Part shown: positions 42,999 to 53,508 of the stretch, one piece after another
Layout of the letters: every line of letters starts with the position of its first letter
Position numbering within the stretch: the first letter of the stretch is position 1
Origin: Phycisphaerales bacterium
GTDB lineage: Bacteria; Planctomycetota; Phycisphaerae; Phycisphaerales; SM1A02
DNA length: 64,000 nucleotides
NCBI GenBank assembly: GCA_009692045.1
Contig: SIAA01000002.1
Location: forward strand, 60,348-124,347
Direction of reading: 5' to 3'
Program-made: the position numbers and the translations under genes
Notes under the pieces: generated by a model
What the model was told of the DNA's origin: nothing
The model's input: only the letters and a program-made list of their open reading frames with translations
Database searches by the model: none

Positions 42999-44909
42999 CT
43001 AATAAGCCCTGCTGTCATCGCCGCGCCGCCAGTTGAGATAGGCGCGATTCAGCACCCGGTACCCGCCCGGGGTGGGGTAGTCACCGGTGAAATACCAATC
43101 GCCGGTGTGGAAGGGCATGGCACGGCGCAGACCATCAACTGACTGATAGATGACCTCGACAGCCGGACCAGACGCGCCCGCGGTCACGAGTCGAGAAACT
43201 TCGCCAGGAATGCGGTCGAGCCCAGCGGTCTCGTAGAGGAGAGCGACATGATTGCGGATCCGCTCGACCGGCCAAGTTTCCTGCTCGAGGCAGCGCGCCT
43301 CGATCTCCTCCAGGACGGCGGAATCACCACGCTGGCGCACCAGGCCGACTGCCGCCTCAAAGGCGATGAACCGACCGAGCTGGCTCATGTCAATGCCATA
43401 GCAGTCGGGGTACATGATGGGAGGGGCGCTGCTGGCAACGATAATTCGTTGGGGATGAAGTCGACTGAGAATGGTGATGATTGAGTCGCGCAGAGTCGTG
43501 CCGCGCACGATGGAGTCATCGATGACGACCAGCGTGTCGTCCTGACGCACGACGCCGCGCGTGATGTCGTAGACATGTCGAACCAGGTCCTTGCGCGCGG
43601 AATCATGAGTGATGAATGTCCGTAGGCGTTGGTCCTTGTGCGCCACCTTTTCGGCGCGCACGCGGATGTCAGCCAGTCGCTCGATGTCGCGCTGAGTGGC
43701 GCGTCCCGCTTGCACGAGCTCCCAGAGTGCTCGGCCTGATGACTCCCGCACCAGTCGGTCGCACTCCTCGACGAGGCCGATATAAGCCGACTCGGAGGTA
43801 TTGGGAATGAAAGAGAAGACCGCTTTCTCGAGGGAGCCCCCTAGGCGAGTGAGAATCGGCGCCGCCAGATTGCGGCCCAAGTCCTTGCGCTCCTGATAAA
43901 TCTCGTGATCGTTGCCGCGGCTGAAATAGATACGCTCGAAGGAGCACTGGCGCAGTGGAACTTCGTCGGCGACTCTGTCTAGGGATACTGTGCCATCTCG
44001 TTTCACAGAGAGAACATGGCCCGCGGGTAGTGGTTTCACCAAGTCTGCGTCGACATCGAAGACGCCAGCTAGGGCAGGGCGCTCGCTGGCAACGGCTACA
44101 ACATCCTCGGTTACCAGCATGTACGCCGGTCGAATCCCATGCACATCACGGCAGGCGAAACAATCCCCGTTGCCTACGAGGCCGACAAGTACCCAGCCAC
44201 CGTCGAACTGCTCGGCCGCGCGCCGAATTATTCGTTCATAGTCGAGCTGCTTGGAAACCTCCTCTGCCAGGCATCGCCCCTCAAGGTTGGCAAAACTGCC
44301 CGGCCCCATGGAGGCGTGCAGCAGGTGATGTTCCCGGTCAAGATTGTGGCCGATCTTCTCCAGCACCACTCCCGTGTCAGATTCTCCTACCGGATTGAGC
44401 CCATACTCGACGAGAGTCTGGAAGAGCTCATGAGAGTTCGTCAGATTGAAGTTGCCGGCGAGCGCCAGATTGCGGCTGGCAATGTTGCTGCGGCGCAAGT
44501 AAGGGTGACAAGCATCGATAGTTCTGCCCCCATGAGTTCCGTAGCGAAGATGCCCGATCATCGCCTCGCCAAGCAGGGGTAGTTGCTGCTTGAGACTCGC
44601 GGTGCTCATCTGGCAAAGCTCGGAAGTTGGCTTGTGTCTTACGGGTTCGAGTGCCTCGTCGAATAGTCGCTCGACGGGATTGCGCTCGGCTGAGCGGGCA
44701 CGGGTCAGGAATGGCTCGCCTGATGCCATATCAAAGCGGGCGGTGGCAATACCGGCGCCGTCCTGCCCCCGATTGTGTTGCTTCTCCATCAATAGATAGA
44801 GGCGTCGCATTCCCCACAACGGGTCACCGTAGCGTTCCTGATAGTGGGCGATTGGTTTGCGCAAGCGCACGAGCGCTAGACCGCACTCGTGTGTGAGAAA
44901 ATCGCCCAT
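42999..44909 (-). CDS. purF: Amidophosphoribosyltransferase, Bacteroidetes-like long form
   Basis: This 636-residue protein has a class II glutamine amidotransferase domain with the presumed nucleophile Cys9 (THECGLALVRL) after an eight-residue propeptide, LLMEKQHNRGQDGAGIA, GHLRYGTHG, and a phosphoribosyltransferase domain with the PRPP motif VVIDDSIVRGTTL near residue 460. It would make phosphoribosylamine, the first purine step. It is longer than the usual 470-500 residues and its N-terminus resembles the long PurF-like proteins of Bacteroidetes, which hints at exchange. An MBL-fold gene ends 3 bases upstream. Confidence 0.88.
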   Translation of the reverse strand: MGDFLTHECGLALVRLRKPIAHYQERYGDPLWGMRRLYLLMEKQHNRGQDGAGIATARFDMASGEPFLTRARSAERNPVERLFDEALEPVRHKPTSELCQMSTASLKQQLPLLGEAMIGHLRYGTHGGRTIDACHPYLRRSNIASRNLALAGNFNLTNSHELFQTLVEYGLNPVGESDTGVVLEKIGHNLDREHHLLHASMGPGSFANLEGRCLAEEVSKQLDYERIIRRAAEQFDGGWVLVGLVGNGDCFACRDVHGIRPAYMLVTEDVVAVASERPALAGVFDVDADLVKPLPAGHVLSVKRDGTVSLDRVADEVPLRQCSFERIYFSRGNDHEIYQERKDLGRNLAAPILTRLGGSLEKAVFSFIPNTSESAYIGLVEECDRLVRESSGRALWELVQAGRATQRDIERLADIRVRAEKVAHKDQRLRTFITHDSARKDLVRHVYDITRGVVRQDDTLVVIDDSIVRGTTLRDSIITILSRLHPQRIIVASSAPPIMYPDCYGIDMSQLGRFIAFEAAVGLVRQRGDSAVLEEIEARCLEQETWPVERIRNHVALLYETAGLDRIPGEVSRLVTAGASGPAVEVIYQSVDGLRRAMPFHTGDWYFTGDYPTPGGYRVLNRAYLNWRRGDDSRAY

Positions 44910-44912
44910 CTA

Positions 44913-45842
44913 TCAGGACTCTATCAGGCACGAGCTCGGTGTAAGAGGCTCGGCGAGTGGATTCGTATTGGGTGCTGGCGGAAACAGCGGAGAATCGCCA
45001 ACTTCGAAGGGAGACTCCTCGAGGAGTGAGCAACTGACTGATTCCGCGGTGCCTATGGCGATAGGACCGCAGGTGGTGTTGCGCGCCACTACGCGCACGC
45101 GTCGGTGCATGGTTGGAAGTTCCGCTCGCACCTGCTGTGTGAGCAGTTCAGGGCAGTTGCACTCCTGGGAGAGGTGCAAGAGCAGCACTGTGCTCGGCAC
45201 CTTATCGCGCGAAATGGCCGCGATGGCTCTGATGGACTGCTCATTGGACAGATGCCCCTTGCCGCCCATGATGCGTTCTTTGAGGTACTCGGGGCGCGAG
45301 GAGCGCACCTGCATCTCCTGGTCATAGTTCGCTTCGATTGCCAGTACATCAACACCTCTGAAGCCCTCGATGACCTCGTCCGTCACATGCCCGAGGTCAG
45401 TCGCGAATCCGATGCTTCCCGAGGGAGTGTCAATGCGCCACGCGGTGGAGCCGTCCCAATCATGAGGAGTCTCCCAAGCTCGGAGGGTGGCGATGTTGCC
45501 GAGACGAGAGGTGCGCGCGACCGTGCGCAGAAGGCGACCGGGGATTTCTGCCGCGCGCGCTCTGGCTTCGAGTCCTGCGCGAACGAGAACGGGAATGGGA
45601 CGGGCTGCGAGTTCGCGGATCCAGCCTCTATGAATGTGGTCGCGGTCGAAGTGAGTGAAGAGGACCGCGCCAATCGCCGCTGGATCGAGCCCCAGTTCGA
45701 TCATGCGCGTGCGCGTCGCTCGCGGCGAGAGTCCGGCATCAATCAACAGGTACTTGCGGGAGCCGGTCAGCCTCACTACAGCGCAGTTGGCAGCGCTGCC
45801 GCTGGCGAGGATGCTGATGGCGCATGCAGATTTGGCGTCCAT
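44913..45842 (-). CDS. Metallo-beta-lactamase-fold hydrolase (YycJ/WalJ-like) with altered metal motif
   Basis: This 309-residue protein has the MBL layout: ILASGSAANCAVVR and LLIDAGLSPR at the start, a metal motif, DLGHVTDEVIEGFRGVDVLAIEANYD, and GHLSNEQSIRAI plus VLLLHLSQECN. These fit the YycJ/WalJ group of probable nucleases. The HxHxDH motif reads HFDRDH (His64, Asp66, Asp68, His69), so the second His is an Asp. The C-terminal 35 residues are Pro/Ser-rich. It lies directly upstream of purF. Confidence 0.82.
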   Translation of the reverse strand: MDAKSACAISILASGSAANCAVVRLTGSRKYLLIDAGLSPRATRTRMIELGLDPAAIGAVLFTHFDRDHIHRGWIRELAARPIPVLVRAGLEARARAAEIPGRLLRTVARTSRLGNIATLRAWETPHDWDGSTAWRIDTPSGSIGFATDLGHVTDEVIEGFRGVDVLAIEANYDQEMQVRSSRPEYLKERIMGGKGHLSNEQSIRAIAAISRDKVPSTVLLLHLSQECNCPELLTQQVRAELPTMHRRVRVVARNTTCGPIAIGTAESVSCSLLEESPFEVGDSPLFPPAPNTNPLAEPLTPSSCLIES

Positions 45843-45874
45843 GCCGAAGGCAGTCTAACGCGGTGAGAGAGGAG

Positions 45875-46699
45875 TCAGTCAACGACCGCAGCCGATTGCC
45901 CGTGACCGCCGAAAGAACGGCGCCCGTGCGCCAGACAGATACCGCGTTTAGCCGAAGCAATAAAGGCCAGGTATTCGTCTACTACTGGGTCGCCCTGGCG
46001 CGAACTGAGGTGGGCCGTGGCATTGGGGACAGTGCGATTCTCACGGCAGAGCGTGCGGTAGACCCAGCGCACGGTATCGATGGTCTCGCGCGGTGCGCCG
46101 CTGCGCCGAAGCCCCACCACATTCACCGTTGCGGCATAGTTGGTGGCGGTGAGCGTGAACCACGCTGGCAAATCCATGGTGAGACCGCAACCCCCGGAGA
46201 GGAACGCGCCGCGCCCTATGCGAACGAACTGGTGGACGCCGGCGTTGCCGCCGAAAATCACCCTGTCGCCCACTTCGACATGACCTCCCAGAAGCGTGCC
46301 GTTACCGAAAACGCAGTTGCTACCAACCACGCCGTCGTGCCCCAGATGTGAGTTCGCCATCCAATAGTTATTGTTGCCAATGCGAGTTGGCGAGTCAGTT
46401 TTTCCCCGGTGAACGGTCACGCCCTCCCGAAAAGTGTTGCCATCGCCGATGAACAGCCCGGCGCCATCCTTATGAGGTGGAAACCCCAGGTCCTGCGGCG
46501 CGAATCCCAGGCATACACCGGGATAGCAAACTGTCTTGGCGCCGACTGTGAGCGGGCCCTGCAGGTTTACATGGGAAATGAGCACAGAGCCCGGACCGAC
46601 TATGCACTTACCACGCACGAAGCACCACGGACCAACTTCCGCGTCATCAGCGATTTGAGCCTCACGGTCAATGATTGCGCTCGGGTGGATGCGGCTCAT
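45875..46699 (-). CDS. lpxA: UDP-N-acetylglucosamine acyltransferase (LpxA)
   Basis: The product of 274 residues (start MSRIHPSAIIDREAQIADDA) is a left-handed beta-helix of hexapeptide repeats with the LpxA blocks NSHLGHDGVVG (catalytic His in LGHDG), TLLGGHVEVGDRVIFGGNAGVHQFVRIG, LTATNYAATVNVVGLRRSG, and a C-terminal helical domain. It adds the first acyl chain of lipid A, which indicates an outer membrane with lipid A. An in-frame extension upstream to 46864 overlaps lipB and is not credible. Starts of lpxA and lipB lie 59 bases apart. Confidence 0.9.
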   Translation of the reverse strand: MSRIHPSAIIDREAQIADDAEVGPWCFVRGKCIVGPGSVLISHVNLQGPLTVGAKTVCYPGVCLGFAPQDLGFPPHKDGAGLFIGDGNTFREGVTVHRGKTDSPTRIGNNNYWMANSHLGHDGVVGSNCVFGNGTLLGGHVEVGDRVIFGGNAGVHQFVRIGRGAFLSGGCGLTMDLPAWFTLTATNYAATVNVVGLRRSGAPRETIDTVRWVYRTLCRENRTVPNATAHLSSRQGDPVVDEYLAFIASAKRGICLAHGRRSFGGHGQSAAVVD

Positions 46700-46758
46700 C
46701 GGCGCATGATAGGGAGGCGTGGACCCAGCATCCCTGATGGGGTCTAGACTCCAGCCGC

Positions 46759-47508
46759 ATGTCCGCGGCACTGATCGTTGAGGACCTTGGCAGGATTGAC
46801 TACGCCACTGCGTATCAAAGGCAGAAGCGAGCAGTTGAGGAGGTGTTTGATCAACGCGCAGCAAATGGACCCATGCAGCTTTTCCTGCTGGAGCACTGGC
46901 CGCCAGTGATTACCGTGAGCCGGCGGCCTCAGGCCGCGGCCAATGTGCTGGCTTCGGAGCAGCGGCTCGCACAACTGGGGATTGAGATTCACCAGACGGA
47001 TCGTGGCGGAGATGTGACCTATCACGGCCCGGGGCAAGTTGTCGCCTATGCGGTGCTCGACTTGGAGCGATTGGGATTGCGTATTCACTCCTATATGCGC
47101 GCGCTTGAGGAGATCGTTATCGAGTTGTTAGCCAGTCATGGCGTTCGGGCGCAGCGCGATCAAACGGCGACTGGAGTCTGGGTCGGCGGCGGTGACAGCG
47201 GGAGAGAGACCTCTCCGAGCCGCAAGATTTGTGCCATGGGAGTGCGGGTTTCCCGCTGGGTGTCCATGCACGGACTCGCTCTCAATGTTTGCCCTGATCT
47301 GAGTCACTTCTCCTGCATCGTTCCCTGTGGGCTTATGGGTCGACCCGTTACCAGCCTGCGCGCCGAGATGGGGGAGGCTGAGCCCGACGTGGAGTCGGTG
47401 AAGGCCGACTTGGCGCGGCGATTCACTCAGATGGTGGAGCAGTTGACGCAGCGGCTGCCGGATACAGATGCCGGCTCCGCTAGCGGGGTGAATCCGGAGG
47501 GTCGATGA
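46759..47508 (+). CDS. lipB: Octanoyltransferase LipB
   Basis: This 249-residue enzyme moves octanoyl from acyl carrier protein to lipoyl domains. Motifs are RGGDVTYHGPGQ (82-93), the lysine in RKICAMGV (Lys156), HGLALNV and the catalytic cysteine in IVPCGL (Cys190). A short insert (GGDSGRETSPSR) precedes the lysine. lipA is not adjacent. It converges with the second Skp-like gene, overlapping its end by 29 bases. Confidence 0.95.
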   Translation: MSAALIVEDLGRIDYATAYQRQKRAVEEVFDQRAANGPMQLFLLEHWPPVITVSRRPQAAANVLASEQRLAQLGIEIHQTDRGGDVTYHGPGQVVAYAVLDLERLGLRIHSYMRALEEIVIELLASHGVRAQRDQTATGVWVGGGDSGRETSPSRKICAMGVRVSRWVSMHGLALNVCPDLSHFSCIVPCGLMGRPVTSLRAEMGEAEPDVESVKADLARRFTQMVEQLTQRLPDTDAGSASGVNPEGR

Positions 47509-48298
47509 GCGCCATTTCCTTCATTACTTCCTCGGTAATGTCGATGCCCTCAGGAACGCGTAAAAATGTTCGCGCGTGAATCTGCAGCATGGCATCGGCG
47601 ACGCTCCCCGAGTCAAAGTCCTTGCTAGCGGGAATGAAGCGGAGCACCGAATCAATCTTGCGATGCTCTGATACCACCTCGACCGCCAGCAGAATCTCTC
47701 GGTAGGCCGCCTCAATCTGCTCCACTGCGAGCTTGGCTTGAATGCTCTGAATGCCCTTCATCCACTGCTCATACTCGCGCCGCAACTGCTCGTACTCTTG
47801 CTTCCCCTCCGGGAAGTTGGGGCTTTTGGGGTCTGACGCCCCGTACTTCTCCTGGAACTCCTTGAAGCGCTGCTCGAACTCGGCATTCTGGGAATCCGCT
47901 TCCTCCTTCAGCTTGATGCGGCTCGCTTCGAAGCGTTCGCTCTGAAGGAGCGCGCGCATCACGCGGTCGAGATGCATGACCCCCGCGCTGTAGGCCCGGG
48001 CCGTGGCATCGGCCGACCAAGCCAGACGCGCTGATTGGCTCGTAACGGTAAGAGGATCAGGTGTGCCGCTGAGGATCACCTCATCAGCTGGACCGAGGGA
48101 CACTTTTTCCCAGACCACACTGCGGGCCGGGCTGACCAAGATCACAGCGGCTGCACCAAGCATTCCCGCGATGGCAAGAACAATTGCGTGCGCGACGAAA
48201 TGTTGAAGCGCGCCCACTATGCCCTTGGTAGGTGCAGGGGGGGTTGATGGCGCAGTGATGGAGGGAATCTCAACTGAACTTGGTTCGGTGTTCATCAT
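47480..48298 (-). CDS. Skp/OmpH-like periplasmic protein, paralogue 2
   Basis: This 272-residue protein has a cytoplasmic Pro/Thr-rich head, one membrane helix (VLAIAGMLGAAAVILVS), a conserved strand-rich piece (LGPADEVILSGTPDPLTVT), then a long coiled coil (about 120-195, EEADSQNAEFEQRFKEFQEKYG) and a C-terminal block RTFLRVPEGIDITEEVMKEM. The coiled coil and end resemble OmpH/Skp chaperones of outer-membrane proteins. It overlaps the upstream paralogue by 4 bases; the two share the strand piece and the C-terminal block, so they arose by tandem duplication. Confidence 0.7.
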   Translation of the reverse strand: MMNTEPSSVEIPSITAPSTPPAPTKGIVGALQHFVAHAIVLAIAGMLGAAAVILVSPARSVVWEKVSLGPADEVILSGTPDPLTVTSQSARLAWSADATARAYSAGVMHLDRVMRALLQSERFEASRIKLKEEADSQNAEFEQRFKEFQEKYGASDPKSPNFPEGKQEYEQLRREYEQWMKGIQSIQAKLAVEQIEAAYREILLAVEVVSEHRKIDSVLRFIPASKDFDSGSVADAMLQIHARTFLRVPEGIDITEEVMKEMALIDPPDSPR

Positions 48299-49089
48299 TG
48301 GTTATCCATGTCTGGTGAGTCCGCCTCGGCATCACCCTCCTCTGCGGACTCCTCCTCGGGCGTGATGCGCGTGATGTTCAGCTCCTTGAGAAGTTCGTCA
48401 GTGAGATCGATGTCTTCGGGTGTTCGAACCAGAGTGCGGGAGCGAACCTGCTGAATCAAGCTCTCAGGATCGCCCTTTCGGAATGGCTCTGCCGTTGGTG
48501 TTCCCTTGATCACCATGTCGGCACCGGCGCGATCGGCTACCACATCGAGCGCCGAACGAATCTCGCCCCATGCCTGTTCATACTGACGCAGCATCAAGTC
48601 GCCATGCCGACGATCAATCTGTCGTTGAAACCTCTCGACCTCGCTCCGAAGTTTCTGGAACTCTTCGTCGATGGCCCCTGCGGTCGGGGAGCCCTCCTCG
48701 ATCTTGCCCATGCGTGCCTGCATGTCCTCCCAGCGCTTGCGGAAGTCCTCGCCGCGCGCCTCGGCTTCCTCTTCCAGAGTCTTCATGTCGCGTGAGTAGC
48801 GCTCGCTGGCGGTTAGCGCCACCAAGACCGCACCGATGTCAACCGTGGCGATGCCGATGGCGCGCGCCGCGGGTTGTGTGCCCCAGGTGATCCGACCTCC
48901 CGCAGCTGTGACTCGCACTTCGGGTGAGCCCGCTAGCAGGACCGCGTCCGCCGGCCCCAGCTCGACGCTAAGCAGCGCCGGCGCAGCTGCGGCCGTGGTG
49001 GGTGAGTTGAGCAGCAGGGTGGTGATGCTGCTGGCAGCGATGGCGCTGAGCAGAACGAAAGTTGGGTAGGCGAGAGTTCGATAGTTCAT
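48295..49089 (-). CDS. Skp/OmpH-like periplasmic protein, paralogue 1
   Basis: This 264-residue protein starts with a signal anchor (ending near AAAAPALLS), then LGPADAVLLAGSPEVRVTAA, a charged coiled coil (about 95-165, EEEAEARGEDFRKRWEDMQ) and RTLVRTPEDIDLTDELLKEL, followed by an acidic tail. The layout equals that of the downstream paralogue. Members of the Skp/OmpH family are periplasmic holdase chaperones; the strand piece between anchor and coiled coil is not part of classical Skp. The pair is upstream-linked to lepA by a 54-base gap. Confidence 0.7.
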   Translation of the reverse strand: MNYRTLAYPTFVLLSAIAASSITTLLLNSPTTAAAAPALLSVELGPADAVLLAGSPEVRVTAAGGRITWGTQPAARAIGIATVDIGAVLVALTASERYSRDMKTLEEEAEARGEDFRKRWEDMQARMGKIEEGSPTAGAIDEEFQKLRSEVERFQRQIDRRHGDLMLRQYEQAWGEIRSALDVVADRAGADMVIKGTPTAEPFRKGDPESLIQQVRSRTLVRTPEDIDLTDELLKELNITRITPEEESAEEGDAEADSPDMDNQ

Positions 49090-49143
49090 TTCATCTCTTT
49101 CCGGCGATGGAGTTTCTGCCGTAGTTGCGTAAAAGTTGGTGCC

Positions 49144-50958
<1,815 letters not shown>

Positions 50959-51016
50959 AGCGGCGAGGATGGGAGTGCGGGCGGGCGAAAGTATTGGAGC
51001 CCCGTATGTTAGTTCG

Positions 51017-51925
51017 TTACGGAGTTGCAGTTGGGGCTGAAGTAGAGATCGGGGCCGCCGCGGGGGCATCGAGTGTAGATGGCTCGGAAATCGGCCGGAA
51101 GAACGATCCCTCGGTGCCGCTAAGAGAGATGGGAATCAGAGGCGCTGCTTCTGGCTTCGGCGTCGCTTTATCGGGAGGCTGGCTTGCCACTGGAGCGGGA
51201 GAATCGGCCGCGCCCACAGGATCGGCAGGCTTAGGAGTTGCAGCTGCTCTCGAACTGGGATCAGTTGCCGCAAACCCTATCTCCATCCAAATCTTCGAGC
51301 CATCAGACTTTCTGGTCAGCAGCAATCTGTCCTTCACGACTCGCCATGAACCAAAGTGGCCAGCAATTACTACCGGCTTGACCGGCGATGCCTTCTCAAA
51401 GATCGGCTGATATCGATACCCGCCATCGGCGGCAATCTCCAACTTGCCTTCATCGCCGATCCATGTGCCCAGCAGACCATCGCCGACAACGGGAGGGGGA
51501 GTGGGGCCGGTCATCAACAGCGGCCGGGATGTATCGAACTCGAGTCGCAACTTTCCTTCGATGCGTCGAATGAGCAGATGAGTGCGAGTTTCCGGCGGAG
51601 CATCGTAGGGATCGAGCCACACGGTATTGAAGTTTTCCCGATCCCACCGACCGAGTTCAACAGGAGGTCGGTACCTGTCGTGGCCCGCCCATATCCGATA
51701 GCTGCCGTTTTCTGAGAGCAGAATCACCGTGGTGTCGTCCCACCACCAGCCGAGAATGTCAGGCTTCTCTGAGGGATCGATCTCCAGCCGCTTGGAAACG
51801 GGTCGCGACTGCGGTGGCTGAGTGACGGTGCTGCAAGCGAGTGAGATCGCAGGCATCAGCGCTGGTGCCGGGGCACAGATGAGTGATGCGACGAGGAGTG
51901 ATGTGCTAGGGGTGATGGTGGTCAT
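51017..51925 (-). CDS. Putative lipoprotein of unknown function
   Basis: From the ATG at 51925 (MTTITPSTSLLV) the 302-residue product has a signal peptide with a lipobox-like ISLACS, suggesting a lipid anchor at the cysteine. Two similar segments follow (DILGWWWDDTTVILLSENGSYRIW and GLLGTWIGDEGKLEIAADGGYRYQ), each a strand-rich unit with xGxYRxW spacing, then a Pro/Ala-rich tail. I do not recognise a family. It begins 7 bases after the rimO stop and precedes lepA. Confidence 0.6.
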   Translation of the reverse strand: MTTITPSTSLLVASLICAPAPALMPAISLACSTVTQPPQSRPVSKRLEIDPSEKPDILGWWWDDTTVILLSENGSYRIWAGHDRYRPPVELGRWDRENFNTVWLDPYDAPPETRTHLLIRRIEGKLRLEFDTSRPLLMTGPTPPPVVGDGLLGTWIGDEGKLEIAADGGYRYQPIFEKASPVKPVVIAGHFGSWRVVKDRLLLTRKSDGSKIWMEIGFAATDPSSRAAATPKPADPVGAADSPAPVASQPPDKATPKPEAAPLIPISLSGTEGSFFRPISEPSTLDAPAAAPISTSAPTATP

Positions 51926-51932
51926 TGGTGTC

Positions 51933-53495
51933 CTAACGCAGAATCGGAAGAGCGACACTTTGAGATTGATCCGCTTCGGGCTGGGCTATCAGGTCATACC
52001 CATCCGCATCAACTATGAGGCAGGGCACAATCTCTCCCGCCGCCAGTGAGTTCTTGCTAGCGATGTAGGTCACACCATCAACCTGAGGGGCTTGGCGCTG
52101 AGTGCGTCCCACGAATAGTTTGCGCTCCGCCGCGACGCCGCTCGTTCTGCGCCCTTTGGTGCGACCTGCAACGGGGCCATCTACTAAGACATCGATTCTG
52201 TGCTTGGCCTCACCAAGAGCGCGGGCGCGCGCAAAGGCCAAATCTTGCTGCAGCAACATCAGTTCTGCCTCGCGCGCCAACTTCACCTCCTCGGGAACAC
52301 AGAGCGACTCGTCCAAGTCCATCGTGCCGGCGGGAGTCCCCTCCTCGCGCGAGTAGCGGAACACGCCCATCGCTTCAAAGCGTCCCAACTCGATGAAGTC
52401 GAGCAGCTCCGAGTGATCAGCCTGAGTTTCGCCAGGGAATCCTGTGATGAAAGTCGTGCGCACCGCGATGCCACGCTCATGCAACTTCTGTAGCAGTTTC
52501 TCCTGCGCTGCTCGAGTTGAGCCGCGGCGCATCGCCGTGAGCATGCGATCACTGGCGTGCTGCAGGGGGATGTCGATGTACTTGCAGACAGAGGGCAGTG
52601 AGGCGATGGCGTCCATCATTTCATCAGTGAAGTTGGTGGGATAGGCATACATCAGGCGAATCCAGCCCCCACCCTCGCTTCGGACGGTGGCGTCCAGTTC
52701 GCGCAGCAGGCCCGTGAGCCCGCCGGTGTAACCGATGTCCATGCCAAAGCTGGTGGTGTCCTGCCCGATGAGGCTGAGTTCGACGGCGCCATCTCGCAGG
52801 AGAGCGCGCGCCTCAGAAGTGATGGCTTCGATCGGCTTGGAACGCATCTTGCCACGAATAGAGGGAATGGTGCAGAAGGCGCAGCGCTGATTGCAACCCT
52901 CACTTACCCGCAAGTAGGCCCAGTGGCGGGGCGTGAGTCGATAGCGATCTTCATCCAGTTCGAAATAGCCCACACCCTTCCCATCCTTGCCGTTGACGGT
53001 GAGTCCGACCGTATCGTGGCCGCGCTCGGTGGCTGCCTGCAGCGCGTTGCCAGCGATCCAATAGCGCGGGCCACCGGCGGGGGTGGTACTTCGGTCGGGA
53101 GTCTCTCCGCGAACCGCCTCAATGATGTGATCCCGATCAAACACGCCGATGAGAGCGTCGATGCCAGGCACCCACTCCAGCATCTTGGCGCGGTGGCGCT
53201 GCACCAGGCAGCCGGCAACCACGACGCGCCCGAACTTGCCTTGCTCTTTGGCGCGCACAGCCTCGCGAACCGCTTGCAGCGATTCCTCCTTGCTGGCTTC
53301 CAGAAACCCGCAGGTGTTGATGACGATGGCATCAGCACCCTTGTCCTCATGAACCGGACGAATGCCATCTCGCGCTAACAAGCCCAGCATTTTTTCGCTG
53401 TCCACCAGATTCTTGGCGCAGCCCAGACTCACAAACGCCACGGTGCGCTGGCGGCTCGTCTTGGGTCTAGGTTGTGGTGTCTTGCTCGAGGGCAT
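51933..53495 (-). CDS. rimO: Ribosomal protein S12 methylthiotransferase RimO
   Basis: The product of 520 residues has the N-terminal methylthiotransferase domain with cysteines in SLGCAKNLVDSE, NTCGF and AGCLVQRH, a radical-SAM domain with CNQRCAFC near residue 215, and a C-terminal TRAM domain. It methylthiolates an aspartate of S12. It is longer than E. coli RimO (441) through an insert of about 50 residues between the first two domains (around PDRSTTPAGGPRYW). The chosen start (MPSSKTPQ) avoids overlap with nadD; an ATG at 53540 is possible. Confidence 0.93.
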   Translation of the reverse strand: MPSSKTPQPRPKTSRQRTVAFVSLGCAKNLVDSEKMLGLLARDGIRPVHEDKGADAIVINTCGFLEASKEESLQAVREAVRAKEQGKFGRVVVAGCLVQRHRAKMLEWVPGIDALIGVFDRDHIIEAVRGETPDRSTTPAGGPRYWIAGNALQAATERGHDTVGLTVNGKDGKGVGYFELDEDRYRLTPRHWAYLRVSEGCNQRCAFCTIPSIRGKMRSKPIEAITSEARALLRDGAVELSLIGQDTTSFGMDIGYTGGLTGLLRELDATVRSEGGGWIRLMYAYPTNFTDEMMDAIASLPSVCKYIDIPLQHASDRMLTAMRRGSTRAAQEKLLQKLHERGIAVRTTFITGFPGETQADHSELLDFIELGRFEAMGVFRYSREEGTPAGTMDLDESLCVPEEVKLAREAELMLLQQDLAFARARALGEAKHRIDVLVDGPVAGRTKGRRTSGVAAERKLFVGRTQRQAPQVDGVTYIASKNSLAAGEIVPCLIVDADGYDLIAQPEADQSQSVALPILR

Positions 53496-53508
53496 CGGGT
53501 CGCTGATT

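Noticed and set aside
42995..43010. Hairpin AGGGCT-AATA-AGCCCT at the purF stop, considered as terminator
   Set aside because: Only six base pairs and no T-tract on the minus strand; not convincing.
45105..45866. A 253-codon open frame on the plus strand
   Set aside because: It is the shadow of the MBL-fold gene and shows no recognisable domain.
46700..46864. N-terminal extension of LpxA
   Set aside because: Overlaps the divergent lipB start; LpxA family begins at the chosen methionine.
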